This document shows, in pieces, positions 1-9,499 of a stretch of DNA of 41,651 nt. The notes beneath the pieces are model-generated. The model did not search any database, was not told the origin of the DNA, and was given only the letters and a program-made list of their open reading frames with translations. Every line of letters begins with the position of its first letter. Positions within the stretch are counted from its first letter, which is position 1. The stretch spans positions 1-41,651 of the forward strand of contig CAIQBG010000057.1 in the NCBI GenBank assembly GCA_903870055.1. Reading direction: 5' to 3'. The position numbers and the translations under genes are program-made. This DNA comes from an uncultured Pseudomonadota bacterium. GTDB taxonomy: Bacteria; Pseudomonadota; Gammaproteobacteria; Burkholderiales; Rhodocyclaceae.

Positions 1-105
1 GATCGTCTCAATACACGGCCAAGAAAGACTCTAGGGTGGCTAACGCCATTACAGGTCTTGGCAAAAGTTCTTGAAAACCCACACGAATCAGCCGTGATCC
101 ATTAA
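1..105 (+). pseudogene. IS30-family transposase, C-terminal fragment cut by window edge
   Basis: Reading from base 1 in frame 1 gives about 34 residues ending at a TAA (103-105). They include LNTRPRKTLGW followed by LTP and a short helix. This matches the conserved end of IS30-family DDE transposases (LN-x-RPRK-x-LG-x-x-TP). The catalytic domain would lie to the left, outside the window, so whether the gene is intact cannot be judged. It is entered as a partial gene, not as proven broken. It is followed by a plausible terminal inverted repeat, consistent with the right end of an insertion sequence. The family call rests on the motif alone. Confidence 0.72.
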
Positions 106-112
106 ACTTTTA

Positions 113-140
113 ACCGTTGCTCTTCAGACTTGAAACCGCC
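113..140. mobile_element. Probable right terminal inverted repeat of the IS30-family element
   Basis: Directly after the transposase stop comes a stretch whose reverse complement begins GGCGGTTTCAAGTCTGAAG. This resembles the ends of several IS30-family elements as I remember them. It lies within a few bases of the stop codon of the TauE/SafE gene. The left repeat is outside the window, so the boundary and any target duplication cannot be confirmed. Confidence 0.42.
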
Positions 141-143
141 CGG

Positions 144-905
144 TTAAAGGAATAACAGCTTCAGGCCGATTAGGATGGTTGTGGCTTCAAAAGCACGTTT
201 AACCAGGGCGTTGCCCTGACTTATGGCCATATGGCTGCCGAGATATCCACCGATTACCGAACCAATAATGAGGGCCGGTAGCCAGTCCCAGGCAATGTCA
301 CCCGCCAGACCGAGAACCAGCGCGCCCGTACCGTTCCAGGCAAAACCACAAAGCACCAGCGTATAGGCTATGGCGCGTTTGTAATCCATCCCGAAATGGC
401 GAATAAGCCAGATGGTGAGGAATAGACCGCTGCCGGAGGTGATGGATCCGTTGAGAAAACCGACAATAAAGAGACCGCCTATGCCTTGCCAGAGGCCGGT
501 GCCCGACCAGTTTTTAGGTGTGTAGTCGATACCCAGTTTTGGTTTGAAAATGGAATAAAGCCCCAGGCTGATGGTTAATACACCTAGGGTCATTAATGCC
601 TCTTTTTCAGGGGCTTTAAGAATCAGTGACGCACCCAGGATTACCCCCGGAATGCCAGCGCCAAGAATGATCACGCAAGCACGCCGTTCCAGGTGGCTTT
701 CTTTCATGTGGCGCAATATGGCACCTACGCCAAGGAAAACGCTGGCGACTTTGTGGGTGGCGAGTGCTGTGCCGAAGCTCAGGCCAAGAAAAATCAGGAT
801 CGGAAACTGGATCAAACCCACGCCGCCGCCTGACAAGGCTGAAAAGAAATTGGCGACAACGGCCGTGCCAAAAAGGATGGCCTGTCCGGCCAGATCGAGC
901 GTCAT
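144..905 (-). CDS. TSUP family (TauE/SafE) membrane permease
   Basis: This 253-residue protein is almost entirely hydrophobic, with about seven or eight membrane segments. It has the glycine-rich early segment typical of the family (SALSGGGVGLIQFP, near residues 23-36) and a second half-repeat beginning near VGFLNGSITSGSGLFL. The length is normal for TSUP proteins, which export or import sulfite, sulfoacetate or related organic anions across the inner membrane. The substrate cannot be read from sequence. The gene stands alone on the minus strand. Its stop codon lies a few bases from the insertion-sequence end, so any native downstream gene or terminator has been separated from it. Confidence 0.85.
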   Translation of the reverse strand: MTLDLAGQAILFGTAVVANFFSALSGGGVGLIQFPILIFLGLSFGTALATHKVASVFLGVGAILRHMKESHLERRACVIILGAGIPGVILGASLILKAPEKEALMTLGVLTISLGLYSIFKPKLGIDYTPKNWSGTGLWQGIGGLFIVGFLNGSITSGSGLFLTIWLIRHFGMDYKRAIAYTLVLCGFAWNGTGALVLGLAGDIAWDWLPALIIGSVIGGYLGSHMAISQGNALVKRAFEATTILIGLKLLFL

Positions 906-972
906 GGGGTTAATGCCTGGGTGATAAGCCGTTATTATACGAAGCTAATCAAATCCACACTTGGATGCAGGT

Positions 973-2334
<1,362 letters not shown>

Positions 2335-2341
2335 GTTTTTC

Positions 2342-3238
2342 TTAGGCGGCTTCAGGCAAGACCAGATCAATCAGTGTAAGTGTCTGTTCGCCGGCTTCGG
2401 TTTGAATATAGAGTGCACCTTCGGTAGCGTCCTGTTGCAGTACTGCCAGAGCAAGCCAGATGCCATCAGGCTCTGGAGCCACCGTAACCAGACTGCCGCA
2501 CGCTTGGCCGTTGAGCATGGCTGAACGAACTTCTGTGCCAGCAATCAAGGGCTGCGCGGAGGCTACACGGTATAGATGGCGCTTGATCTTGCCCAGATAA
2601 TGGGTGCGCGCCACGATCTCCTGACCTGGATAGCAGCCTTTTTTGAAGCTGACACCACCCAGTTTATCCAGGTTGACCATTTGCGGCACGAAATGCTCAC
2701 TGGTTGCCTGTGTCACCAACGGAAATCCCTGGGCGATGTCACTCAGCAGCCATGCTTCCGAAGAACCCTTGTTTATGGTTGATGCGACGGTCTGGAATGT
2801 GCTTTGCGGACCGGTGAGCAGGGCGCGTGTGGCGTCCAGTCGCACGCCGGTCAGATCGTTCTGGCGCGTTACCTGCCAATCGGCAGTGGGGAGCGTCAGG
2901 TTGTCCAGTTGTGCCGGGGGATTTAAGAGGCCATAAACCACTTCAGCGGCCTGTGTTACTTGAACTTTTAGGCGCATGACATACATTTTGAGGCGTTTGG
3001 CGATGGCATCACGGACATCGTTGGCCAATACCAGGCGGTAGCCGTTTTCTACGGGCCAGATAACAAAGGTCGTTAGCAGGCGTCCCTTGGCGGTACACCA
3101 ACCGGAAATTTGGGCGCTTTCGGCGCTAAGTAAGCGAATATCGCTAGGCACCTGGGCGTGCAGAAAGGCCTCAGCATCTTCCCCGGTGACATCAAGGATG
3201 GCAAGGTGGGGAAGGGCGATTAATAGTGGGGTAGTCAT
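2342..3238 (-). CDS. ygfZ: YgfZ, folate-dependent Fe-S cluster maintenance protein
   Basis: YgfZ/IBA57-type proteins resemble the T-protein of the glycine cleavage system, bind tetrahydrofolate, and support a subset of Fe-S enzymes, including the tRNA methylthiotransferase MiaB. The family signature KGCYPGQEIVAR is present at residues 200-211, with the conserved Cys202. The N-terminal part (LAILDVTGEDAEAFLHAQ) matches the usual folate-binding start. The length of 298 residues is normal. The gene is convergent with the transpeptidase (about 7 bases between them) and divergent from mltG. The 61-base gap to mltG must hold both promoters. Confidence 0.93.
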   Translation of the reverse strand: MTTPLLIALPHLAILDVTGEDAEAFLHAQVPSDIRLLSAESAQISGWCTAKGRLLTTFVIWPVENGYRLVLANDVRDAIAKRLKMYVMRLKVQVTQAAEVVYGLLNPPAQLDNLTLPTADWQVTRQNDLTGVRLDATRALLTGPQSTFQTVASTINKGSSEAWLLSDIAQGFPLVTQATSEHFVPQMVNLDKLGGVSFKKGCYPGQEIVARTHYLGKIKRHLYRVASAQPLIAGTEVRSAMLNGQACGSLVTVAPEPDGIWLALAVLQQDATEGALYIQTEAGEQTLTLIDLVLPEAA

Positions 3239-3299
3239 CGTTCTGGATCCTGGGTCTGTGCCCGGTTAAAGCGGGTTAAGGTTGGTATCATAATGGGCT

Positions 3300-4286
3300 A
3301 TGAAAAGTTTGGCCAAATTCTTGTTGGTGACCGCGTTGGGGCTGGTCCTTGCCGTGCTGCTGGTGGTGTTGTGGCCGGTGCCGTTGTCGGAGCCGAAATT
3401 GCTGGTCCGAGTCCCGCAGGGGGCTTCGTTGCGTACTGCCGCCCAATCCCTTAATGAGGGTGGCGTAGGCGTCCCTGCTTGGGTTATTAGCGGTGTAGGG
3501 CGTGTTTCTGGTCTATCTTCCTCTATCAAGGCAGGTAGTTACGAGTTTGATCAGGGTATAGCCTTGTGGGCCTTGCTGCGCAAATTAGCCAGCGGCGATA
3601 CCAGCCAGGCTGAGGTGCTTTTTGTGGAAGGCTCGATATTCCGCGAAATCCGTGCCAAATTGAATGCTCAAACCGAACTGGTCCACACTACCCGTGATAT
3701 GAACGAGGCCACCATCATGGCCAGATTGGGTATGTCCGGTCAGTCTGCCGAAGGCTGGTTCTTTCCAGATACCTATCGCTTTGATAAACGTTCAGAAGAC
3801 CTGGAAGTTTTACAGCGTGCGCTATCGGCCATGCAGAAACAGTTAAATACAGTCTGGCAGTCGCGGGATGCCAACCTGCCTTTGAAGTCGCCCTACGAAC
3901 TTCTCATTCTGGCCTCGATCGTGGAAAAGGAAACGGGAACAGCAGCAGATCGTACGCAGATTGCAGGTGTCTTCATTAACCGGCTGCGTAAAGGGATGCG
4001 TTTGCAGACAGATCCGACCGTGATTTACGGGCTAGGTGAGCGATTTGATGGCAACCTACGCAAAGCGGATCTGCAACGTGATACACCGCACAATACTTAT
4101 ACCCGCGCGGGCTTACCACCCACGCCAATCTGCATGCCTGGTTTAGCTGCACTCCAGGCTGCGGCACATCCGGCTAAAACAGATGCGCTTTATTTTGTGG
4201 CCAAGGGCGATGGCTCTAGTCAGTTCTCTGCCACACTGGAAGCGCATAACCAGGCCGTTAATCAGTATCAACGAGGCAAACCATAA
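3300..4286 (+). CDS. mltG: Endolytic peptidoglycan transglycosylase MltG (YceG)
   Basis: MltG cleaves nascent glycan strands at the inner membrane and is proposed to set strand length. The 328-residue protein has a short cytoplasmic N-terminus, one membrane anchor (about residues 6-26), a LysM-like region (VRVPQGASLRTAAQSL), and the catalytic YceG domain. Recognisable motifs are EGWFFPDTY at 151-159 and ASIVEKETG at 205-213, in which Glu209 corresponds to the catalytic Glu218 of E. coli. The motif QTDPTVIYGLG also fits. It is followed after two bases by tmk and then holB, the conserved mltG-tmk-holB order. Confidence 0.95.
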   Translation: MKSLAKFLLVTALGLVLAVLLVVLWPVPLSEPKLLVRVPQGASLRTAAQSLNEGGVGVPAWVISGVGRVSGLSSSIKAGSYEFDQGIALWALLRKLASGDTSQAEVLFVEGSIFREIRAKLNAQTELVHTTRDMNEATIMARLGMSGQSAEGWFFPDTYRFDKRSEDLEVLQRALSAMQKQLNTVWQSRDANLPLKSPYELLILASIVEKETGTAADRTQIAGVFINRLRKGMRLQTDPTVIYGLGERFDGNLRKADLQRDTPHNTYTRAGLPPTPICMPGLAALQAAAHPAKTDALYFVAKGDGSSQFSATLEAHNQAVNQYQRGKP

Positions 4287-4288
4287 TC

Positions 4289-4912
4289 ATGACTGCTGTG
4301 AATAGTGGCCGTTTTATTACGGTAGAAGGCATTGATGGTGCCGGTAAGAGTTCTCACATTGAATGGCTGCGTGAGTATCTAACAGCAGCTGGGCATGCCG
4401 TGGTTGTAACCCGCGAACCGGGTGGTACACCTCTCGGCGAGTCTTTGCGCACACTGTTGCTCAACGAACCGATGTCTCCCGAAACTGAAATGATGCTGAT
4501 GTTTGCGGCGCGTGCCGAACATCTCTCCTCAGTTATCCGGCCAGCGCTGGAAATGGGTGCCTGGGTGATTTCTGACCGCTTTTCTGACGCGACCTATGCC
4601 TATCAGGTAGGTGGACGTGGTGTACCCGAGCAAAAATTTTCTGCATTGGAATCCTGGGTTCAGGAAGGCTTGCAACCAGATCGCACGCTTTTGTTCGATG
4701 TGTCGGTTGCCACAGCGCAGGCCCGGCTCCATGACACGCGGATTCTGGATCGTTTTGAACGAGAGGCGAGTGATTTTCACCAACGGGTGCGAGATGCCTA
4801 TCATCAGCGGGCTACACAGTATCCGGAACGGATTCGTCTGGTTGCTTCCGATGTGCCTATGGATGATGTGCGTGCGCAGATTCTGATCGCACTATCGGAT
4901 TTGCTGGGTTGA
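4289..4912 (+). CDS. tmk: Thymidylate kinase
   Basis: The enzyme phosphorylates dTMP to dTDP with ATP, an essential step for DNA synthesis. At 207 residues it is of standard size. The P-loop GIDGAGKS is at residues 14-21, the dTMP-binding REPGGTPLGE segment follows near 44, and the DRFSDATYAYQ motif lies near 95. The gene sits two bases after mltG and one base before holB, so it is probably expressed as part of a single operon. Confidence 0.97.
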   Translation: MTAVNSGRFITVEGIDGAGKSSHIEWLREYLTAAGHAVVVTREPGGTPLGESLRTLLLNEPMSPETEMMLMFAARAEHLSSVIRPALEMGAWVISDRFSDATYAYQVGGRGVPEQKFSALESWVQEGLQPDRTLLFDVSVATAQARLHDTRILDRFEREASDFHQRVRDAYHQRATQYPERIRLVASDVPMDDVRAQILIALSDLLG

Positions 4913-4913
4913 A

Positions 4914-6011
4914 ATGATTAACTGGATTGAACTGCACCGCGCAGCCTGGGCTCAGATACAGTCGGCAAAGGCCGCCGAGCGTTTGGCGCATGCATTGTTG
5001 CTGACAGGTTCTGCCGGAATCGGTAAGCTCGCGTTCGCCGAAGCGGTCGCAGCCAGTCTGTTGTGTGATCAACCCGGAGCCGGCGGCCAAGCCTGTGGTA
5101 CCTGTATTGCCTGTACCTGGCACGCATCGGGTAATCACCCCGATTTTCGTCGGCTTCGTCCTGAGGCCTATTCGGAAGAACAGCCCGAAGCAGAGGATGC
5201 TAAACCTTCTTCTACCAAGGCGGATAAGAAAAAAAGCGAACAGATTCGAATTGACCAGGTGCGTGCACTTGAGTCCTTTATTCAGGTCGGTAGTCACCGT
5301 GGTCGGCGTATCATCCTGATTGAACCGGCTGAGGCCATGAATGAAGCAACCGCTAATGCGTTGCTTAAATCCCTGGAGGAACCTCCCGCTGGCGTTCATT
5401 TTCTGCTGGTGAGCCATGCGGCGGAACTTTTGCTACCAACTGTTCGCAGTCGTACGCGCGCCGTTCCTATGGCGGTACCGTCACCAGCAACGGCCGCCCA
5501 GCAGATCGCAACCATTAAACCTGTGCTACGACAGGGCGATTTGTGGCTTAACCGTTGCGCGGGCGCATTGCGCTTTGCGGTGAATCTGGCTCAGGCAGCT
5601 GAGAAACATCCGGAGGCGACTGATGAAGCGACGGCCGAAGTCGCTATTCTGGAGGCCTTGCTGGCCCAGTTGCCATTGGGGGATCGTATGGATCCACTGG
5701 CATTGGCTAAAAGTTGTGAAGCCTTGATCAAAGGAGATCAATCAGGCTTGCGTTTGGCACTTCTGATTGACTGGCTACAACGCTGGACACTTGATTTGCA
5801 ATTGGTACGACTTGGCTCCTCACCACTGGTTTTTCCAGAACAGTTAATCGCATTACAACGTCTGGCCGGCCAGCTTAATGATGATGTATTGCAATCCTTC
5901 CCCGACTTTCTGTTGGAGTCACGCAGACTCAGCAGTCATCCACTGAACATTAAATTGTTCCTGGAATCAATTTTTTCGCGCACGATGGCGCTTTACGAAC
6001 TACAGGCTTAA
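4914..6011 (+). CDS. holB: DNA polymerase III delta' subunit
   Basis: Delta' is the stator of the clamp-loader complex that places the beta clamp on DNA. The 365-residue protein has a P-loop-like TGSAGIGK at 31-38, four cysteines of the zinc module (Cys51, Cys61, Cys64, Cys67), and LLKSLEEPPAGVHFLL in the AAA+ domain. The clamp-loader SRC motif reads SRT (in VRSRTRAVP), so its cysteine is replaced by threonine. A charged insertion rich in Glu, Lys and Ser lies near residues 83-105. The tatD start follows eight bases later, and no PilZ gene lies between them, unlike many proteobacteria. Confidence 0.9.
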   Translation: MINWIELHRAAWAQIQSAKAAERLAHALLLTGSAGIGKLAFAEAVAASLLCDQPGAGGQACGTCIACTWHASGNHPDFRRLRPEAYSEEQPEAEDAKPSSTKADKKKSEQIRIDQVRALESFIQVGSHRGRRIILIEPAEAMNEATANALLKSLEEPPAGVHFLLVSHAAELLLPTVRSRTRAVPMAVPSPATAAQQIATIKPVLRQGDLWLNRCAGALRFAVNLAQAAEKHPEATDEATAEVAILEALLAQLPLGDRMDPLALAKSCEALIKGDQSGLRLALLIDWLQRWTLDLQLVRLGSSPLVFPEQLIALQRLAGQLNDDVLQSFPDFLLESRRLSSHPLNIKLFLESIFSRTMALYELQA

Positions 6012-6019
6012 CGACCACG

Positions 6020-6820
6020 ATGATTCGATTGATCGATTCTCACTGCCATCTCGATTTTGATGGGCTTTCCAATCGTCTGCCTGAGGTGCTGGCAGCTATG
6101 GCAGCCAATGATGTGGCTGGCTGTATGACCATTGGTGTCACCCTGGAAGAGGCGCCACAGGTTCTAGCAATTGCGGCTGCCCATGAACAAATCTTTGCCT
6201 CGGTTGGCGTTCACCCAGAATATGCGGACCACCAGGAGCCAGATGTTGAAACACTCTGTGCATTGGCGCAGCATCCGAAAGTTCTGGCAATTGGTGAAAC
6301 CGGCCTGGATTATCACTGGCATAAAGATCGACCCGAATGGCAGCGTGAGCGATTTCGTGTACATATTCGTGCGGCGAAACAGCTCAATAAACCGCTAGTG
6401 ATTCATACGCGGGAAGCCGCAGATGACACATTGGCAATTCTCAAGGAAGAGGGCGCCGGGGCTGTAGGTGGCATTTTGCACTGCTTTACAGAAAGCCTGG
6501 CTGTTGCCGAACAGGCCATCGATCTCGGGTTTTATATTTCAATATCAGGCATTGTGAGCTTTAAAAATGCAGCGCAGGTGCATGAGGTGGCCCGTGCTAT
6601 TCCGCTTGAACGATTGCTGATTGAAACCGATTCACCGTATCTGGCGCCGGTGCCTTATCGCGGCAAGCCTAATGAGCCGGCTTATGTGCGCCACGTCGCG
6701 GAAGCGATTGCTGACTTGCGGCAAATATCCTATGCGGCGGTTGCAGAAGCCAGTAGCCGCAACTTTCTCAAACTATTCCCGGCAGCTGCCTCGGTGCTGG
6801 GACCAAGGGTTGGACTATGA
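6020..6820 (+). CDS. tatD: TatD family metal-dependent deoxyribonuclease
   Basis: TatD proteins are TIM-barrel, metal-dependent 3'-5' DNases implicated in DNA repair and turnover. The 266-residue protein has the metal ligands in DSHCHLD (His8, His10), GETGLDYHW (Glu93), HTREAADD, HCFTES, and ETDSPYLAP near residue 208. The closing PYRGKPNEP motif is typical. It could equally be called YcfH/YchF-type TatD; the substrate is not settled by sequence. The stop overlaps the start of the ankyrin gene by four bases (ATGA). Confidence 0.94.
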   Translation: MIRLIDSHCHLDFDGLSNRLPEVLAAMAANDVAGCMTIGVTLEEAPQVLAIAAAHEQIFASVGVHPEYADHQEPDVETLCALAQHPKVLAIGETGLDYHWHKDRPEWQRERFRVHIRAAKQLNKPLVIHTREAADDTLAILKEEGAGAVGGILHCFTESLAVAEQAIDLGFYISISGIVSFKNAAQVHEVARAIPLERLLIETDSPYLAPVPYRGKPNEPAYVRHVAEAIADLRQISYAAVAEASSRNFLKLFPAAASVLGPRVGL

Positions 6821-7515
6821 AAAAGGCATTGTTTGCACTGTTATGGATGGCTTCAAGTGCCTTCGCATTAGCGGCACCCAGTGCCGATGACATGGTGATG
6901 GCTGCCAAAAAAGACGACGCGGCAACCATACAGGAAGGCTTGAAAGCCGGTTTTGATCCGAATTACAAAGATAGGCAGGGTAATAGCCTGCTGATACATG
7001 CTGCGGCCAACACCTCTGAATCAGCGGTTGATGCACTCCTCAAAGGTGGCGCAGATCCTAAAATGAAAAACCGATCGGGTGACGATGCGCTGAATTACGC
7101 TGCGATCAAAGGCAGCTTACCGATTGTAAAGAGTCTGATTGCCCGGGGTGTTCCTGCAACCCGTCCACAGGGCTGGCAACCCTTGAGCTATGCCGTTGTC
7201 GGTAAGCACCTGGAGATTTTCAATTATCTGATGGACAAAGGGGCCGACCCGAACGGGAATAATCCGACTCAAGTATCAGCGCTGATGTTTGCGGCACAGG
7301 AAGGCCAGGAAGAAATGGTTGATCGTTTGCTCGCAGCGGGTGCAGATCCTACCTGGACCAAGGGTGGTGAAAGTGCAGTTGACTGGGCGTTGAAGGCCCA
7401 GAACACAGATATTGCCGACAAGATCATGAAAGCGCAGCTAAAGATTGGCTTCGGACGTTCTGATGTTTTAAAGGAACAGGAAGCCACAGACGATACAGGT
7501 GCTGTTACGCAATGA
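6817..7515 (+). CDS. Exported ankyrin-repeat protein
   Basis: The 232-residue protein begins with a Sec signal peptide (MKKALFALLWMASSAFALA; cleavage likely after residue 19). It continues with about five ankyrin repeats between residues 25 and 210, recognisable as GNSLLIHAAANTSESAVDALLKGGADP, GDDALNYAAIKGSLPIVKSLI and similar units. A short tail ends in acidic and small residues. Ankyrin arrays bind other proteins; no enzymatic motif is present. The start overlaps tatD by four bases and the stop overlaps the nuclease gene by four bases, so the three are probably translated together. The partner is unknown, but the exported nuclease is an obvious candidate. Confidence 0.88.
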   Translation: MKKALFALLWMASSAFALAAPSADDMVMAAKKDDAATIQEGLKAGFDPNYKDRQGNSLLIHAAANTSESAVDALLKGGADPKMKNRSGDDALNYAAIKGSLPIVKSLIARGVPATRPQGWQPLSYAVVGKHLEIFNYLMDKGADPNGNNPTQVSALMFAAQEGQEEMVDRLLAAGADPTWTKGGESAVDWALKAQNTDIADKIMKAQLKIGFGRSDVLKEQEATDDTGAVTQ

Positions 7516-8084
7516 GTTGGGTGCGCGTAGGACAGCGCTGTTTTCTTTCGGGTGTGTTGGCACTAGTCTGTGTGCAAGTGGCTCTGGCCCAGAATGCAGT
7601 AGCACAACCGGCTGCCGTATCTCTGGTGCCTCAGACCCATATCCGTGTGTATTTCACCCCCGGGGACTCGGCTGAATTGGCGATTGTCGAACAGTTGTTG
7701 GGGGCGAAAGACTCTATATTGGTCCAGGCATACTCATTTACCAATCCGGCGATTGCCTCGGCGCTGGCAGATGCCCATAGCCGTGGCGTTAACGTGGTTA
7801 TGCTGCTGGATAAAAGTCATCGTACCCAGAAGTATTCTGCGGCTGACTTTACGGCTAATGCCGGTATAAACACCTTGATTGATGACCGCCATGCCATCGC
7901 CCATAACAAGATCATGATTATTGACGGGCAGGTGGTTATTACCGGTAGCTATAACTTCACCAAGGCTGCGGAGAAGAGTAATGCCGAGAATCTAGTGATT
8001 ATTGAATCAGGTTCGGTTGCCGAGAAATACCTGAATAACTGGCAGAAACACCGTCGCCATTCGCAGCCATATCAACGGCATTAA
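7512..8084 (+). CDS. Exported single-HKD (phospholipase D superfamily) nuclease
   Basis: The 190-residue protein has a hydrophobic N-terminal signal (residues 8-26, ending ALAQ) and one HKD motif: HNKIMIID at 131-138 with His131, Lys133 and Asp138, followed by GSYNFT at 145-150. A single-HKD protein of this size resembles the Nuc/BfiI class, which act as homodimers and cut DNA without metal. The mature protein would be periplasmic or secreted. The gene is the last of the tatD-ankyrin-nuclease run and is followed by a bidirectional terminator. Cardiolipin synthase or phospholipase activity is less likely because those enzymes carry two HKD motifs. Confidence 0.87.
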   Translation: MSWVRVGQRCFLSGVLALVCVQVALAQNAVAQPAAVSLVPQTHIRVYFTPGDSAELAIVEQLLGAKDSILVQAYSFTNPAIASALADAHSRGVNVVMLLDKSHRTQKYSAADFTANAGINTLIDDRHAIAHNKIMIIDGQVVITGSYNFTKAAEKSNAENLVIIESGSVAEKYLNNWQKHRRHSQPYQRH

Positions 8085-8101
8085 CTCGAATGATGGACAA
8101 C

Positions 8102-8127
8102 AAAAAAGCGCCCGAAGGCGCTTTTTT
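8102..8127. terminator. Bidirectional intrinsic terminator
   Basis: GCGCC (8108-8112) pairs with GGCGC (8117-8121) around a CGAA loop. The stem is extended by six A on the left and six T on the right. It lies between the convergent nuclease gene and aminotransferase gene and can serve both strands. Confidence 0.9.
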
Positions 8128-8143
8128 GCTGGGATGCAACTGA

Positions 8144-9346
8144 TCAGGCAACAACAGCAGCTATGGCGTCAGCCACAGCATCGATGTTCTTGTTGTTCAG
8201 CGCCGCCAGACAGATACGGCCCGTAGAGACAGCGTAAATGCCGTATTTATCACGCAGTACGTCGACCTGATCGGCGGTGAGGCCGGTGTAGGAGAACATG
8301 CCACGTTGCTGGATGACAAAGCTGAAATCCTGCTTGACACCCTTGGACTTGAGTTTTTCAACAAGTGCAATCCGCATGGCACGGATGCGTTCACGCATTT
8401 CTGCCAGTTCATGCTCCCACATCACACGGAGTTCCGGGCTGGTTAGCACGGCAGCCACGACTGCAGCACCGTGCGTCGGTGGGTTGGAATAGTTGGTGCG
8501 AATAACGCGCTTCAGTTGCGACATAACGCGAGCAGCTTCGTCCGACGATTCGGTAACGATCGACAATGCGCCAACGCGTTCGCCGTAAAGCGAAAACGAC
8601 TTCGAGAATGACGAAGACACCAGGAACTGCAGACCCGAGTGCGCAAACTTATCAAGCACGATGGCATCAGGCTGAATACCTTCGGCGAAGCCCTGGTATG
8701 CCATGTCGAGGAAAGGAATCAAACCCTTGGCACGAATCGCGTCGATAACCTGATCCCACTGCTCGTTGCTCAGGTCAGCGCCAGTAGGATTGTGGCAGCA
8801 GGCATGCAGTAGAACGATGGAGTCCTTGGGCATGGCGTTCAGATCGGCCAGCATGCCGGCGAAGTTCACGCCACGAGTAGATGCATCGTAGTAGCTATAG
8901 GTCTTGACTGGGAAATCGGCGGCTTCGAAGAGCGCGCGATGGTTTTCCCAGGAGGGATCACTGATGTAAACGGTAGCGTTGGGAACCAAGCGCTTTAGGT
9001 AATCAGCACCGATTTTAAGGGCACCTGTACCACCAATAGCTTGTGCAGTAACAACCCGCTTGTCGCGTAGCAGCTGGGTGTCATGGCCGAAGAGCAGGGC
9101 TTGTACAGCCTGGTCGTAGGCAACAGAGCCTTCGATTGGCTGATAGCCGCGTGCCGGCGGATTTTTCATGCGGGCTTCTTCAGCAGCACGAACGGCCTTG
9201 AGTAGGGGCAATTTGCCCTCATCATCGTAGTACACGCCTACACCCAGGTTCACCTTGTTGGCGCGGGTATCTGCGTTAAAGGCTTCGGTCAGGCCGAGAA
9301 TCGGGTCGCGCGGTGCGAGGGCGACATCAGCAAAAATCGAGGACAT
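8144..9346 (-). CDS. Aromatic/aspartate aminotransferase (class I, PLP)
   Basis: This is a class Ia aminotransferase of the AspC/TyrB group, which exchanges amino groups between glutamate and aspartate or aromatic amino acids. From the ATG at 9346 the protein is 400 residues (MSSIFADVALAPRDPILGL). That start is preceded by GGAG at good spacing and matches family N-termini, so an upstream in-frame ATG at 9433 is rejected. Visible residues are Asn186 (HNPTG), Asp214 and Tyr217 (DMAYQG), the PLP lysine Lys249 (SSSFSKSFSLYGERVG), and the substrate-binding Arg near the C-terminus (STGRICLAAL). Position next to uvrB is common in betaproteobacteria, where it is usually called aromatic (TyrB-like); specificity is not provable here. 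Confidence 0.92.
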   Translation of the reverse strand: MSSIFADVALAPRDPILGLTEAFNADTRANKVNLGVGVYYDDEGKLPLLKAVRAAEEARMKNPPARGYQPIEGSVAYDQAVQALLFGHDTQLLRDKRVVTAQAIGGTGALKIGADYLKRLVPNATVYISDPSWENHRALFEAADFPVKTYSYYDASTRGVNFAGMLADLNAMPKDSIVLLHACCHNPTGADLSNEQWDQVIDAIRAKGLIPFLDMAYQGFAEGIQPDAIVLDKFAHSGLQFLVSSSFSKSFSLYGERVGALSIVTESSDEAARVMSQLKRVIRTNYSNPPTHGAAVVAAVLTSPELRVMWEHELAEMRERIRAMRIALVEKLKSKGVKQDFSFVIQQRGMFSYTGLTADQVDVLRDKYGIYAVSTGRICLAALNNKNIDAVADAIAAVVA

Positions 9347-9449
9347 AAAAGCTCCGGTGGCCGCCGGGGTTGCCCGGCATGGAGGAAATAAGGAATGACG
9401 CGTTAAACTGTGCTCTACGGCACTGGATATCACCTGAAAATTTTAACAT

Positions 9450-9468
9450 GGCATAGCGTTTCTATGCC
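9450..9468. promoter_or_regulatory. Perfect inverted repeat between aminotransferase gene and uvrB
   Basis: GGCATAG (9450-9456) and CTATGCC (9462-9468) form a perfect 7-base inverted repeat around CGTTT. It lies in the 153-base divergent region. It has no T-run, so it could be an operator or an RNA hairpin in the uvrB leader. It does not fit the CTGT-N8-ACAG LexA box, and I found no convincing LexA box here. Confidence 0.4.
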
Positions 9469-9499
9469 GCCGAATGTGCTGCAACAGAGATCATGATTC

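Noticed and set aside
4857-5417. 186-residue open frame antisense to holB
   Set aside because: It lies inside a clear holB gene, encodes a protein with no recognisable motif and odd composition, and has no ribosome-binding site.
9434-9499. LexA box upstream of uvrB
   Set aside because: I searched for CTGT-N8-ACAG and found only partial matches (CTGT near 9408 without its partner).
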